From contig CAIUQR010000061.1 in assembly GCA_903901335.1 (NCBI GenBank), forward strand, positions 1-64,000: 64,000 nucleotides of DNA, written 5' to 3'. Shown here in pieces: positions 17,655 through 27,177 of the stretch (position 1 is the first letter of the stretch; every line of letters begins with the position of its first letter). Made by a program: the position numbers and the translations under genes. The notes under the pieces are model-generated. The model saw only the letters and a program-made list of their open reading frames with translations. It was not told where the DNA came from and did no database searches. The DNA is from an uncultured delta proteobacterium. Lineage in GTDB: Bacteria; Desulfobacterota; Desulfobulbia; Desulfobulbales; Desulfocapsaceae.

Positions 17655-19261
17655 GATGTCTCCTGAATATATTTTTTAAGTGTAAAAGGTATATTATCCG
17701 CCAATTCCGTTGCAGTGAAGCCATAGCCGGTTTTCAGGAAGAGGCCGTCACCGGCGGTTCCGTGGAGAAATACACCGGCACCAGCTGCCTCTAGGCAGGT
17801 GAATCCCTGACATATAAGAGCCCCTATTACACCACTTAAAACGTCTCCCATACCACCTGTTGCCATCCCTGGATTGCCACTGGTATTGATCATAGCATTT
17901 CCATCGCTGGATGCTATGACTGTTCCGTCACCTTTCAAGACAATAATCACATTGCCGTTTTTTTCCTGATTGAATATCGAAGAAGCTGTTCTGGCAGCCT
18001 GTAGCCGGTTGTTTTGAATCTCTGCCGTCGTTAAGTCAATAAGCCGTGCCAACTCACCGGGATGAGGGGTCAGAATTCTGGGTCCGGCCGGTGATTTTAG
18101 TTGGGCTTTGTGGTCGGCGAGAATATTCAAGGCATCAGCGTCCACGACAATTGGTTGCGTCACGGTATGATAGAGATGGAGCACGAGATCAACGGTTCTT
18201 TTATCGGTGCCGAGACCCGGACCAAGAACAACAGCCTTTTTATCTTCCAGATGTCTTTTGATAACCGGGAGGTCACTCATGTTGATGATGGATGCAGAGG
18301 TGGGCAAGGGGATGGTCATAGCCTCAACCAGGTTTGTTTCAAAAATTCCATTGAGATCATACGGAACACAGAGACTCACCAGTCCGCAACCGCTTCTCAG
18401 CGCTCCTTTCGCCGTGAGAATGGCAGCTCCCGTTTTTCCAACAGAACCGGCCAGAATGAGAAGGTGGCCGTGGCTGCCCTTATGAGAGGATTTTTCTCGT
18501 GTCAGTTGTCCCAGCCAGGATGAGGCCATATCTTCCGTGATAAGCTCGGTGGGGATAGCGGTTTTACGAAAGGCTTCCGGGGGAATGCCGATATCGATGA
18601 TATGCAGTTTTCCCGTTAACTCGGAACCGCCATACATGATCTGACCTGGTTTTGCGCACCCGAATGTGGCTGTCAGGTTTGCTTTCACGCTTTTTCCGAG
18701 TATTCTGCCGCTGTCGGAATCCATCCCGGAAGGGATATCAACGGACACAATCGGAACGTTATGGGCAAAATCCGGGCGGTTTATAAGGTCGATAACTGCA
18801 GCGAAATGGCCTGAAATCTCACGGGAAAGGCCTGTGCCAAAGAGAGCGTCGATTACGGCATAACAAGGTTTGCCCCGTGATTCTATCTGCTTAAAAAGAA
18901 CCGGAATCGTTTGGACCCGGGTTGCACTGTCGATAACATGAAAGGGGAGTTTTAGTTGTCGGATGATATTCAGATTCGTTGCGGCATCTCCTTTTAATTC
19001 ATCCGGATTAACCAGGAAGAAAAATATGGCCTCGCAACCGCGCTGGTGGAGATGCCGGCCAATGACCAAGCCATCGCCACCGTTATTTCCGGGGCCGATA
19101 AAAATAATCGCAAAATGATTTTTTGCCGGCCCGAGTTCTTTCTCCATCATAAGCACAGTACCTAATCCGGCATTTTCCATCAGAGCAATACCGGGAATGC
19201 CAAAATCCTCTATCGCGCATCTGTCAAGCATCTGCATTTCATGGGCTTTCGGTAGTTTCAT
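17651..19261 (-). CDS. nnrDE: Bifunctional NAD(P)H-hydrate epimerase and dehydratase
   Basis: Repairs hydrated NADH and NADPH: the N-terminal YjeF_N domain epimerises, and the C-terminal ribokinase-like domain dehydrates using ADP or ATP. The protein is about 536 residues. The epimerase half has 'GPGNNGGDGLVIGRHL' and 'VDIPSGMDSDSG'. The dehydratase half has 'ILAGSVGKTGAA', 'TPHPGELARL', 'VLKGDGTVI' and 'GNPGMATGGMGDVLSG'. The ATG at 19261 has AGGAG upstream. An upstream in-frame codon at 19288 lacks one. Fused forms are usual in bacteria (E. coli YjeF, about 515 residues). Confidence 0.95.
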   Translation of the reverse strand: MKLPKAHEMQMLDRCAIEDFGIPGIALMENAGLGTVLMMEKELGPAKNHFAIIFIGPGNNGGDGLVIGRHLHQRGCEAIFFFLVNPDELKGDAATNLNIIRQLKLPFHVIDSATRVQTIPVLFKQIESRGKPCYAVIDALFGTGLSREISGHFAAVIDLINRPDFAHNVPIVSVDIPSGMDSDSGRILGKSVKANLTATFGCAKPGQIMYGGSELTGKLHIIDIGIPPEAFRKTAIPTELITEDMASSWLGQLTREKSSHKGSHGHLLILAGSVGKTGAAILTAKGALRSGCGLVSLCVPYDLNGIFETNLVEAMTIPLPTSASIINMSDLPVIKRHLEDKKAVVLGPGLGTDKRTVDLVLHLYHTVTQPIVVDADALNILADHKAQLKSPAGPRILTPHPGELARLIDLTTAEIQNNRLQAARTASSIFNQEKNGNVIIVLKGDGTVIASSDGNAMINTSGNPGMATGGMGDVLSGVIGALICQGFTCLEAAGAGVFLHGTAGDGLFLKTGYGFTATELADNIPFTLKKYIQETS

Positions 19262-19353
19262 AGATTGATCTCCTGGAAAAAAGGCCAATAGTTATCGATG
19301 ATGGATGGAAATGATGGTGCCTGAGATGTTTTATCTTGTTAATTTTCTGCCGT

Positions 19354-19383
19354 ATTTTAACGTATTATTGCAACCACTGCCAG
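19354..19383 (-). promoter_or_regulatory. Candidate promoter for nnrDE-CBS
   Basis: On the minus strand, CTGGCA (19383-19378) and TAAAAT (19359-19354, five of six to TATAAT) are separated by 18 bases, about 95 bases before the nnrDE start. The -35 match is four of six, so this is tentative. Confidence 0.3.
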
Positions 19384-19458
19384 ATTTTTGTTTAATTCCA
19401 GGGGTATAATTGTTTAATACAGGGCCGGCAAGCAGGGGAGAACAAAAGAAAGCTGCTT

Positions 19459-20676
19459 TTATCGGCCGGATCCCGTCTTGATCCTTGCAAATAGATAGCG
19501 GCATTTTGCCGTCAAGGTCTCAGGTATGAACGTTCGCTCATTTGCAGTTTGACGAATCATATACAACATGACCAGAAAGAAAAAGAAATCCGAACTCCAC
19601 ATGGCGATTTCAACCGGCAGGGATGTCGATTCGGCCAGCCTTTTTCCAAGAGTGAAGAGCACGTAATAAATAATATAAAAACCAAGCCCGAAAGGTACAC
19701 CTATGGCCGGTTTTCCAGGTCCTGACTGCAGGCCGAGACATAATCCGATGAGGCTTAAAAACAGGCATCCCACAGGAAGAACAAGGCGTTTATGATAGTG
19801 GACCAGGTATTCCCTTCCGGATGGCGTATTCAGTCCTGTTTGTTTTGCCATTTTTAATAATTGGTTCATTGACATCGCGCCTCTCGATACCTTGTCGGAA
19901 TCTGGGTTTGGAGGCTGGAGCGGTATGTTGAGGCGATATTTATCGAAGGTAATAATCTGGGACTGGTCGTTGGATGACCGGTGAAGACTGCCGTTTGCAA
20001 GCTCAATGGTAACCTGCATTTTATCGAGTTCTGTGAACATCTTACCCGATTTTGCCATGGTTATGGTTGGTACTACCTGGCCTCGCATATCTGAAACCCA
20101 GACATTCTGCCAGTCGCCGGTCTCTTTGTCGATTTTTCCGGCATAGACAACCATATCTCCCAGGGCTTCGGTAAACTGGTGTTCTTTGATGCCCTTATCG
20201 ATTTTTTCTTTTGCAAGTTGGAACATAAGCTGTTTCATTGCCGTATCCCCGGCAGGAATGAGCTTGATGGAAAAATAACTGGTGATAAGCGAGATCATGA
20301 CAGCAATAATAATAACGGGGGGAAGAATCTGATAGATACTGATGCCGCAGGCCTTAAAGGCTAATATCTCGGAGTCGTTTGAGAGTCGTGTGAAACTGAT
20401 GATAACTCCAAGCATTGCAGCCATAGGGATTGAGTACAGAAACATGTTGGGGAAAAGATACGAGAACAGACGGAAAAAATCTGCAAATCCGATATTGAGT
20501 TCCAGTACTGCATTGAGGAAGGGGATGAGTTTAACCAGAAAAAAGACGCAGTTCATGATCAGGAAACTGGCGAAAAAAGGAGACAGCATCTCTGTGGCCA
20601 GGTAACTGTACAAGAGCAATGGAAGTCGGGTAAAAGAATTCATAGAATATTGAGGGCCTGCAGGTAGTGGAATCAT
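19459..20676 (-). CDS. lptF: LPS export permease LptF/LptG family
   Basis: Inner-membrane subunit of the LptBFG transporter that extracts LPS. From the ATG at 20676 (GGAG eight bases upstream) it has 405 residues. An ATG at 20643 is an alternative. Three N-terminal membrane segments ('FFASFLIMNCVFFLVKLIPF', 'LFPNMFLYSIPMAAMLGVII', 'ILPPVIIIAVMISLITSYF') precede a periplasmic beta-jellyroll (about 190-300). Three C-terminal segments follow, with 'HKRLVLPVGCLFLSLIGLCLG'. The 'RLSNDSEILAFKACG' coupling loop that contacts LptB is present. Only one permease is here, so its F or G identity is uncertain. Confidence 0.82.
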   Translation of the reverse strand: MIPLPAGPQYSMNSFTRLPLLLYSYLATEMLSPFFASFLIMNCVFFLVKLIPFLNAVLELNIGFADFFRLFSYLFPNMFLYSIPMAAMLGVIISFTRLSNDSEILAFKACGISIYQILPPVIIIAVMISLITSYFSIKLIPAGDTAMKQLMFQLAKEKIDKGIKEHQFTEALGDMVVYAGKIDKETGDWQNVWVSDMRGQVVPTITMAKSGKMFTELDKMQVTIELANGSLHRSSNDQSQIITFDKYRLNIPLQPPNPDSDKVSRGAMSMNQLLKMAKQTGLNTPSGREYLVHYHKRLVLPVGCLFLSLIGLCLGLQSGPGKPAIGVPFGLGFYIIYYVLFTLGKRLAESTSLPVEIAMWSSDFFFFLVMLYMIRQTANERTFIPETLTAKCRYLFARIKTGSGR

Positions 20677-20848
20677 ATGGTCCACTCCGGGATCTGAAAA
20701 ATAGTATAGTGACGGCACGACCTTAAAAAGAATTATGATATTACTGAAAAAAGTGTCCGGTAACAAGCTCGAAATTAGCCGATGATAGAGAATGTTTTCT
20801 TTTTCATAACGTGATTGCCCAGGCAGAACATATCTCAAGGAGGAGTTT

Positions 20849-21997
20849 TTGGAAACGATTGCCAAATATTTTTCTGTATGGAACAGGCAATTTTTACGTG
20901 AGTTTCGCTCAATCTGTTATCAATACTCGCTTTTTTTGGAACCACCTGTATTTGCAGTTTCCGAATCAAAAACGCAGTTAGGAAGCTGGCAGCCGGGGAT
21001 AAGAGAGATCAGAATAAGCAGCAATCTGATACTCCACTACCCCTGGGATGTCACCTTACAGGTTTTGAAACATGAAATCGCTCATCAGATATGTACGGAG
21101 ATATACCATGATCAGAAGGGCGGGCACGGAGAGAATTTCATAAAGGCCTGTGAACTCCTTGGCCTGCCGGAGAGATTTCGGCAGGCTTCCGGGGATCTGC
21201 CTTCTCATATGGAAAGGAAAAATTGCGATGACTGCGATACTGCATTATCTCGTAACATTATAGAAAAGATCAGGAAACTTCTGGCCTTAGCAGAGTCATC
21301 CAACGAACATGAATCGGCACTGGCTATGGAAATGGCGGGCAGATTACTGAGGAGATATAACATCTCGCAAATGGATGAAGACAAACAGAATAATTATGTA
21401 TATTCGATAATCAACAGAAAAAGAAAACGGATTGACGCATATCAACGGAAAATTATTTTGATATTAAAGAAATATTTCTACACTGAGGCCCTGTGCGCCA
21501 GCCTTTACGATCCGCTGAGTGATGAAACATATAAGACATTCGAGATCTTCGGGAAAAAAGAGAATGTGGAAATTGCTGAATATTGTTATCATTTTCTAGA
21601 ACAGAAACTCTCTTTATTATGGCAGCAGAATTGTACGAGCTTTAATGGAAATAGACGAATTGCAAAAAAAAGTTATTATCTTGGGATGCTCCAGGGATTC
21701 AGTGATAAACTATCGGGTCAGGACATTGCCTATCGCTCTGATAAAATTAATCCGCTGGAGTCAAAATCATCTACAAGCAGTGAACTGATTATTGTTGCCG
21801 ACACTGCACTGCAACGGTTTATCCAGAGCAGATATCCTCGATTATCGCAGAGATCGACGGGCAGGGTAAAAATCTATCGAGAAACATTTGATCAGGGAGT
21901 TACCATCGGTCGTACTCTTGTAATTCATAAGGGAATAGAAGGAACTGCAGGCAATAGTGGAAAATTACTGGAAGAGATTAACGTGCGCGACAGATAA
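20849..21997 (+). CDS. SprT-like metalloprotease domain fused to DUF2786
   Basis: A 382-residue protein starting at TTG 20849 with an excellent AAGGAGGAG upstream. Residues 10-120 are SprT-like: 'LGSWQPGIREIRIS', then the zinc motif 'LKHEIAHQI' (His75, Glu76, His79) and a third ligand near 'GGHGENF' (His93). Residues about 132-172 are a DUF2786 helix pair ('KIRKLLALAES', 'EAMEMAGRLLRRYNI'-like). The rest is a helical region with a conserved-looking 'YYLGMLQGFSDKL' and a C-terminal 'GVTIGRTLVIHKGI'. SprT/Spartan enzymes act on DNA-protein crosslinks, but this protein's substrate is not known. A small zinc-ribbon gene follows 20 bases later. It diverges from lptF. Confidence 0.8.
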   Translation: METIAKYFSVWNRQFLREFRSICYQYSLFLEPPVFAVSESKTQLGSWQPGIREIRISSNLILHYPWDVTLQVLKHEIAHQICTEIYHDQKGGHGENFIKACELLGLPERFRQASGDLPSHMERKNCDDCDTALSRNIIEKIRKLLALAESSNEHESALAMEMAGRLLRRYNISQMDEDKQNNYVYSIINRKRKRIDAYQRKIILILKKYFYTEALCASLYDPLSDETYKTFEIFGKKENVEIAEYCYHFLEQKLSLLWQQNCTSFNGNRRIAKKSYYLGMLQGFSDKLSGQDIAYRSDKINPLESKSSTSSELIIVADTALQRFIQSRYPRLSQRSTGRVKIYRETFDQGVTIGRTLVIHKGIEGTAGNSGKLLEEINVRDR

Positions 21998-22017
21998 ACT
22001 TTTTATGGAGGGTTTGA

Positions 22018-22185
22018 ATGCATTTATTTGAGACAAAAGAAGGGGATAAATGGGTCTGTATTACATGCCGAGACGAACAGGCGGAGACAATAGAGCAGAA
22101 CCTGTGGGAATGGATATTTGAAAAACACGACCAAACCCTTCGTTGTTCAATCTGCGGTCATCCGGATTATGAGATCGAAGACTGA
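22018..22185 (+). CDS. Small zinc-ribbon protein
   Basis: A 55-residue ORF with start ATG at 22018 and stop TGA at 22183. GGAGGG lies seven bases before the start. It contains two C-x2-C pairs (Cys14/Cys17 and Cys43/Cys46) separated by a Trp-rich, acidic helix ('NLWEWIFEKHD'), a rubredoxin-like zinc-ribbon arrangement. No further domain is present. It directly follows the SprT-DUF2786 gene and is probably cotranscribed. I do not recognise a named family. Confidence 0.7.
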   Translation: MHLFETKEGDKWVCITCRDEQAETIEQNLWEWIFEKHDQTLRCSICGHPDYEIED

Positions 22186-22224
22186 TCTGAATATTCTCCG
22201 TTGAGAGTCGCCTTCCTGAATCGA

Positions 22225-22240
22225 ACCGGAAAATTCCGGT
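22225..22240. terminator. Short inverted repeat in a convergent gap
   Basis: ACCGGAA and TTCCGGT flank two A residues (22225-22240) between the convergent zinc-ribbon and M23 genes. It could form a hairpin on either strand, but there is no adjacent T run, so terminator function is uncertain. Confidence 0.25.
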
Positions 22241-22279
22241 CGGGCTCTTATAAGTGGACGTCTCCTTCCTTGCCTGACC

Positions 22280-23659
22280 TTATTTCACCTTTACTTCCTT
22301 TAAAGGACCATCGATAGTGACCTCGATCCAGTGCGGATCCCACCACTCTATTGGTGTGACAAAGACTCCATGGACAAGCATTGCGAAATGGAGATGGTCT
22401 CCTCCCGCCATACCTGTATGACCGGTTTTGGCAATAGGCTTCCCTTCTGGAACTGTTTCCCCGACTGTGGTGATAAATTCGCTTAAGTGTGCATAAAGAC
22501 TGAAAATACCCTGGCCATGATCAAGAATGATTGTGTTGCCATAGATCCCCAGATATTCGGCAAAAATCACCTTCCCTTTATTGGCTGCCTTGACTTCCAC
22601 CCTTTCTGTCTGGGCAATATCCACCCCTAAATGGACCTGTGTGTCGATAGGTTGTCCTTTATACAAATAGGTCCGATGATCGGCAAAGCCTGCACGCGGA
22701 CTTCCAGGCATGCGAAGAAAGCGGCCCTGCCAGAGACGTTCAGGAATGGGGGTCTGACAGAGTGCAATAATTTTTCTATCATTTGCCTGTCGAATGGTAT
22801 TGTTCGCATAGAGGTACTTATCTTTAGAATCACCAGTCATTTCAGGATAATGCTGTTGAAATTCCGGAATTTTCGCATTCAGGAAACCATCATCAACAGT
22901 GATTTGATCACTTTTTTGCGCAGTCTTCAGCAGTGTAATATTAAAAGAAATGACAGCCCGGTTGCCGGCCCTGTCTTTGGCGACAATCTGAGCGACATTG
23001 ATGGCGGAGGCGTCGTATGGTAAAGAAAAGTAAGCGATATATATATCTTTTTTGTCAGCTCCAACTTGAAATCCGGGGAAAAAATATGTATTGATCTGCA
23101 CACCGTTTGAGACGGCATCCTCTGAAAGGCGGTAGATTGCAATTCCCGATCCCCCCGGTTTAATAGACCGTTCGTTATGCAGAAGATCAATTTTAGGTGG
23201 TTGGGTATCGATAGTGATGCTTTTGGTTAGAATTGTCACGTTTCCCGTAAACAAACCTCTGAGCGAATAATCATGTGCTTCTATAACAATCTCAGCCGGT
23301 CCATCGATAAAACCTGATTTCCGGGGTTCGAAAAGTATGGCTCTCTTTTCTTCCGCCGGGCCGATTTTCCCGGTGTATCCCGATCGTGGATAGGTGGAGG
23401 CAAAGAGTTCCTTTTCTTTTTTATCCTGTTTAACAACTGCCCTGACTGAGCGCAACCCGCTTTTGAGATCGGTTGCGGTAAAGCCGATTTCAAAACTGCT
23501 GCCGACAAAATCAGGATTGTCCTTCAAGGTGATCTGAGGCTTTTCGCCTTCGAAGAAAAGGGCTGCAGCGATGCCGGCTGTAACCACAACGAGTAACAGG
23601 AAGAACGTTACAATCAATCGAGATGCATTTTTCCTGATATTTAGAGACCCTCTTGCCAT
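22280..23659 (-). CDS. Membrane-anchored M23 (LytM-type) peptidase
   Basis: A 459-residue protein. Residues 15-36 form an uncleaved signal anchor. A long beta-rich periplasmic region follows (about 40-320), containing Ig-like repeats with phrases such as 'VRAVVKQDKKEKELF' and 'IVAKDRAGNRA'. The C-terminal M23 domain (about 340-440) has 'HLGVDIAQTERVEV', 'GNTIILDHGQGIFSLYAHL', 'GKPIAKTGHTGMAGGDHLHFAM', giving the HxxxD, HxH zinc ligands intact. So it is likely a peptidoglycan endopeptidase, not an inactive activator. It is followed upstream by rng on the same strand, 37 bases away. Confidence 0.88.
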   Translation of the reverse strand: MARGSLNIRKNASRLIVTFFLLLVVVTAGIAAALFFEGEKPQITLKDNPDFVGSSFEIGFTATDLKSGLRSVRAVVKQDKKEKELFASTYPRSGYTGKIGPAEEKRAILFEPRKSGFIDGPAEIVIEAHDYSLRGLFTGNVTILTKSITIDTQPPKIDLLHNERSIKPGGSGIAIYRLSEDAVSNGVQINTYFFPGFQVGADKKDIYIAYFSLPYDASAINVAQIVAKDRAGNRAVISFNITLLKTAQKSDQITVDDGFLNAKIPEFQQHYPEMTGDSKDKYLYANNTIRQANDRKIIALCQTPIPERLWQGRFLRMPGSPRAGFADHRTYLYKGQPIDTQVHLGVDIAQTERVEVKAANKGKVIFAEYLGIYGNTIILDHGQGIFSLYAHLSEFITTVGETVPEGKPIAKTGHTGMAGGDHLHFAMLVHGVFVTPIEWWDPHWIEVTIDGPLKEVKVK

Positions 23660-23695
23660 AGGTACGTGTTCCTTCCTCGTAAAATTTCCTGGTGA

Positions 23696-25228
23696 TTATT
23701 GCTGATAGATGATTTCGTACTTTTCGATGTGCAGATCTTTCACCGGCACAATGAGCAATTTCTTGCCGGTGTCTTTTTCAAGTTGTGCGGCCGTGTTTTT
23801 TTCTTCTTTCTGGAACATATCGGCTATACGCGGGTGTACCCTGAGGGTAATCGTAAAGCCTCCGGTCTTGCTCGCGTTTCTGCTGATTTTTCGAAAAATG
23901 TCATAACAGATTGTCCGTCTTGATTTTAACACACCTTCTCCGGCACAGTACAGACATGATTCGCACATCAATTGATGCAGGTTTTCGCTGCTTCTCTTCC
24001 GGGTCATCTGCACAAGGCCGAATTCGGAAAGTTTTAAGATATTGATCCTGCTTTTGTCTTTCTTGACAGCATCCTTGAATTCGGCAAAAAGCTCTTCTCT
24101 ATGATTTTCATCTTCCATATCGATAAAGTCAATGATGATGATACCACCAATATTTCTGAGACGCAGCTGGTAGGCGATTTCTCTTGCAGCTTCCATATTG
24201 GTCTTGAAAATTGTCTCGTTCAGATTGTTTTTGCCGACAAAGCGGCCGGTATTGACATCAATGACCGACAGGGCCTCGGTGCTCTCAATTATTATATATC
24301 CTCCGGAACGGAGCCATACTTTCTTCTCGATGGCACGACCGATTTCAAGTTCTATTCCATAGGCCTCAAAAATCGGTGTATCATCTTGATAATATGTTAT
24401 TTTGTTTTGTAATTGCGGGGCGAATGTCTTAATGAAATGCAACAGCTTGTCATATGTGTCCTTGTTGTCAATGATCATGGCATTGACATCATGGGTAAAG
24501 AGATCACGAACCGTACGGAATGTGATGTCGAGATCTTCATAGACAAGTGACGGGATGCTGGAAATGGTGGCGAGGTCTTTAATCTCATCCCAGAGCAGAA
24601 GGAGGAACTCCATGTCTGCCTCGAGTTCTTCTTCGGCGGCATGCTCGGCAACTGTTCTGACTATAAATCCCGTGCCTTGCGGCCGTAATGCCTCGATCTT
24701 TGCCCGCAATGCCTGCCGAATCCCTTCGTCATCTATTTTTCTCGATACCCCGATATGATCGGTCAGGGGAATAAAGACCAGGTTACGGCCCGGGAGGGTT
24801 ATATGGCAGGTAAGTCTGGCCCCTTTTGTCCCAATCGGGTCTTTGCTTACCTGCACAAGGATATCCTGACCTTCCGTCAACAGGTCTTCAATATTCATTC
24901 CCTGGCTCCGCCGCATCTCATCTTCCGGCAGAACGGGGGCAAAATTATATTGTTCCTGGCCAAAATCATTAATGAGCATCTGTTTGTCGAGCTCATTTTG
25001 TGATATATACACGTCGTCCACATACAGAAAACCTGTACGATCAAGACCGATATCGACAAAAGCGGCCTGCATACCGGGTAAAACGCGGACAACCTTGCCG
25101 CGATAGATATTCCCTATCAAACCTTTCTCAGTCGGGCGCTGGAGATGGAATTCACTGAGATTGCCGTTTTCGACAAGAGCAACTCTTACCTCGTACGATC
25201 TGGCATTGATAAGTATTTCTGTGGTCAT
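23696..25228 (-). CDS. rng: Ribonuclease G/E family endoribonuclease
   Basis: The 510-residue protein has the RNase E/G catalytic half only. The S1 domain lies at about 35-125 ('GNIYRGKVVRVLPGMQAAFVDIGLDRTGFL'). The DNase-I-like catalytic domain has metal-binding aspartates in 'SVIDVNTGRF' and 'IIIIDFIDM'. The zinc-link 'CLYCAGEG' ends the catalytic part. There is no long disordered scaffold tail, which favours RNase G over RNase E. It processes 16S rRNA 5' ends and degrades mRNA. It diverges from the SPL-like gene, with only 16 bases between starts. Confidence 0.94.
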   Translation of the reverse strand: MTTEILINARSYEVRVALVENGNLSEFHLQRPTEKGLIGNIYRGKVVRVLPGMQAAFVDIGLDRTGFLYVDDVYISQNELDKQMLINDFGQEQYNFAPVLPEDEMRRSQGMNIEDLLTEGQDILVQVSKDPIGTKGARLTCHITLPGRNLVFIPLTDHIGVSRKIDDEGIRQALRAKIEALRPQGTGFIVRTVAEHAAEEELEADMEFLLLLWDEIKDLATISSIPSLVYEDLDITFRTVRDLFTHDVNAMIIDNKDTYDKLLHFIKTFAPQLQNKITYYQDDTPIFEAYGIELEIGRAIEKKVWLRSGGYIIIESTEALSVIDVNTGRFVGKNNLNETIFKTNMEAAREIAYQLRLRNIGGIIIIDFIDMEDENHREELFAEFKDAVKKDKSRINILKLSEFGLVQMTRKRSSENLHQLMCESCLYCAGEGVLKSRRTICYDIFRKISRNASKTGGFTITLRVHPRIADMFQKEEKNTAAQLEKDTGKKLLIVPVKDLHIEKYEIIYQQ

Positions 25229-25244
25229 CAGAGACTAGAAAATC

Positions 25245-26495
25245 GTGTATATCTTAAAACTTCAGAGAGTGAAGCAGTATAGAAAGCAGTATATTGATAA
25301 ATACAGGACTATACAGTATTTGGTCAGTAAAAAGCCAGTTGTAATCTCTTCATCGGATGAATTAAAAGCTATCATTATGTCAAGACAAAACTTTTGGGTC
25401 GATCCGTCAAAGTATATCCAGCACATCCATGTTGAAGAGAGTTGTCTGGATATAGCACACACCAGAGAAATACTGGCGCGTGCTGGATTACCCTTTAATA
25501 TTATTAAAGATAAACAGGAACATCTTGGAATAGCAGGAGAGTCGTCCAGCAATTTCACAGAAGGCAAAAAACACCTGTTTCTCTGCAAAAATCGCGGCCA
25601 GTTTTTTAAACCCTGTCCCGGCACCAGAGTATATCGGTGTTGCGATTATCATATCCTGAACATTGGTATGAACTGCCCGATGGACTGTACCTATTGTATT
25701 CTGCAGGCCTATTTGAACAAGCCCTGGCTTTCCCATTTCGTCAATATTGAGGATATGTTCTTGGAAATGGATCAGACCCTGGCGTCTGATCCCGAAAGAC
25801 TGCTCCGGATCGGGACAGGGGAGTTTACAGATTCTTTGGCCCTGGATAGACTGACAGGTTTAAGCGCGAGATTGATCCGGTATGTCTCCGGAAAAAAGCA
25901 AATCGTCCTCGAGTTGAAGACGAAAAGCGCCTGCATCGATAATCTTGAGGGATTACCCCATGCCGGTCGAATTATCGTCTCATGGTCGCTGAATGCACCG
26001 GCCATAATGAAAAAGGAAGAACTGCGCGCAGCACCACTTGCACAAAGGCTTGCGGCAGCAAGAAAGTGCGCCAAATGGGGATATAAACTCGCATTCCATT
26101 TCGATCCGATCATAGAGCATCCCGGCTGGAAAGAGGGCTACGGCGATACGATCGACCGCCTTTTTTCAGCTGTCCCGAGGGATGCAATCGCCTGGATCTC
26201 GCTAGGCGCACTTCGCTATCTACCACAACTCAAGACCATCGGCACAGAACGCTTTCCCGGTTCGCGCATATTTTACCAGGAGTTTATTGAGGGACTGGAC
26301 GGTAAATCGAGATATTTTCGCCCGCATCGTACGGAGATGTATAAATACGTTTATGACCGACTAAAGAAAAAGGCATCAGGGGATACCTGTATCTATTTTT
26401 GTATGGAAAGTGATGAGATCTGGAAGGAAGTGACTGGTTACAACCCTGAAGAAAAAGGGGGGATACCAGCTATGCTTGACAGGGCGGTTTTTTAG
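25245..26495 (+). CDS. Radical SAM protein of the spore photoproduct lyase (SplB) family
   Basis: A 416-residue protein. The 4Fe-4S motif is CxxxCxxC in 'NCPMDCTYCILQ' (Cys144, 148, 151), preceded by 'RVYRCCDYHILNIGMN'. Later segments 'LLRIGTGEFTDSLALD', 'LELKTKS', 'IIVSWSLNAP' and 'LAFHFDPIIEHPGW' are typical of COG1533 SPL-like enzymes. True SPL repairs the 5-thyminyl-thymine dimer of spore DNA. Nothing else here suggests sporulation, so substrate and role are open. The start is GTG 25245, 16 bases from the divergent rng start. A weak ribosome site makes a later start possible. Confidence 0.78.
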   Translation: MYILKLQRVKQYRKQYIDKYRTIQYLVSKKPVVISSSDELKAIIMSRQNFWVDPSKYIQHIHVEESCLDIAHTREILARAGLPFNIIKDKQEHLGIAGESSSNFTEGKKHLFLCKNRGQFFKPCPGTRVYRCCDYHILNIGMNCPMDCTYCILQAYLNKPWLSHFVNIEDMFLEMDQTLASDPERLLRIGTGEFTDSLALDRLTGLSARLIRYVSGKKQIVLELKTKSACIDNLEGLPHAGRIIVSWSLNAPAIMKKEELRAAPLAQRLAAARKCAKWGYKLAFHFDPIIEHPGWKEGYGDTIDRLFSAVPRDAIAWISLGALRYLPQLKTIGTERFPGSRIFYQEFIEGLDGKSRYFRPHRTEMYKYVYDRLKKKASGDTCIYFCMESDEIWKEVTGYNPEEKGGIPAMLDRAVF

Positions 26496-26557
26496 CGGAC
26501 CGAAACAGATTTAACCTTGTTCTTTAGGATTTCTGCCGTATACTTATCGGCATTCGA

Positions 26558-26585
26558 TTGTACCTGACAACCAATTGCTTATAAT
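26558..26585 (+). promoter_or_regulatory. Promoter for ssb
   Basis: A perfect TATAAT (26580-26585) is preceded 16 bases upstream by TTGTAC (26558-26563, three of six). Transcription would start close to 26592, giving a very short leader before the ATG at 26603. Confidence 0.5.
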
Positions 26586-26602
26586 GGGAGAAATGTGACA
26601 TT

Positions 26603-27034
26603 ATGTTAAATAAAGCTATTCTTATCGGTAACTTAGGAGCTGATCCTGAAATACGCTACACACAAAGCGGCACCCAGGTGGCAACATTCAGGATTGCTAC
26701 AACCGAACGCTGGAAAGGTCAGGATGGCCAGATGCAGGAAAGCACGGAGTGGCACAGAATCGTAGCCTATAAAAAACTGGCAGAGATCTGTGGCGAGTAT
26801 CTGAACAAGGGTTCCAAAGTCTATATAGAAGGAAAGATTCAGACCAGAAAATGGCAGGACCAGAGCGGCAACGATAAATACACGACAGAGATTATTGCGC
26901 GCGAGATGAAAATGTTGAGTCCGAGAGGTGGAGCGGCAACCGGTCAGCAGAGCGGGGCTGGTGAGTATCAGGAACCGCAATATTCCGAGCCTCCTCCAGG
27001 ATTTGGTGGCACCGGAGAAGATGTTCCTTTTTAA
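26603..27034 (+). CDS. ssb: Single-stranded DNA-binding protein
   Basis: The 143-residue protein has the SSB OB-fold: '[31 protein letters not shown]', '[17 protein letters not shown]', '[19 protein letters not shown]' and '[13 protein letters not shown]'. A Gly/Gln/Pro-rich linker leads to the acidic tip 'GEDVPF', which recruits partner proteins. Length and ending are canonical. GGGAG precedes the ATG. It stands 143 bases before the DnaJ-family gene. Confidence 0.97.
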   Translation: MLNKAILIGNLGADPEIRYTQSGTQVATFRIATTERWKGQDGQMQESTEWHRIVAYKKLAEICGEYLNKGSKVYIEGKIQTRKWQDQSGNDKYTTEIIAREMKMLSPRGGAATGQQSGAGEYQEPQYSEPPPGFGGTGEDVPF

Positions 27035-27177
27035 TGTCGTTTGATAACTTCTCCTCCTGATCCGGCCTTGACGCAGGTTGAAAGTATCCATATTGTGCAG
27101 ACATAAGAAATTGGTATTCGACATTTTTTTACCTTCTTTTTCAATACTCGAACACTAGCAACGCCGGCTCAAGCAAA

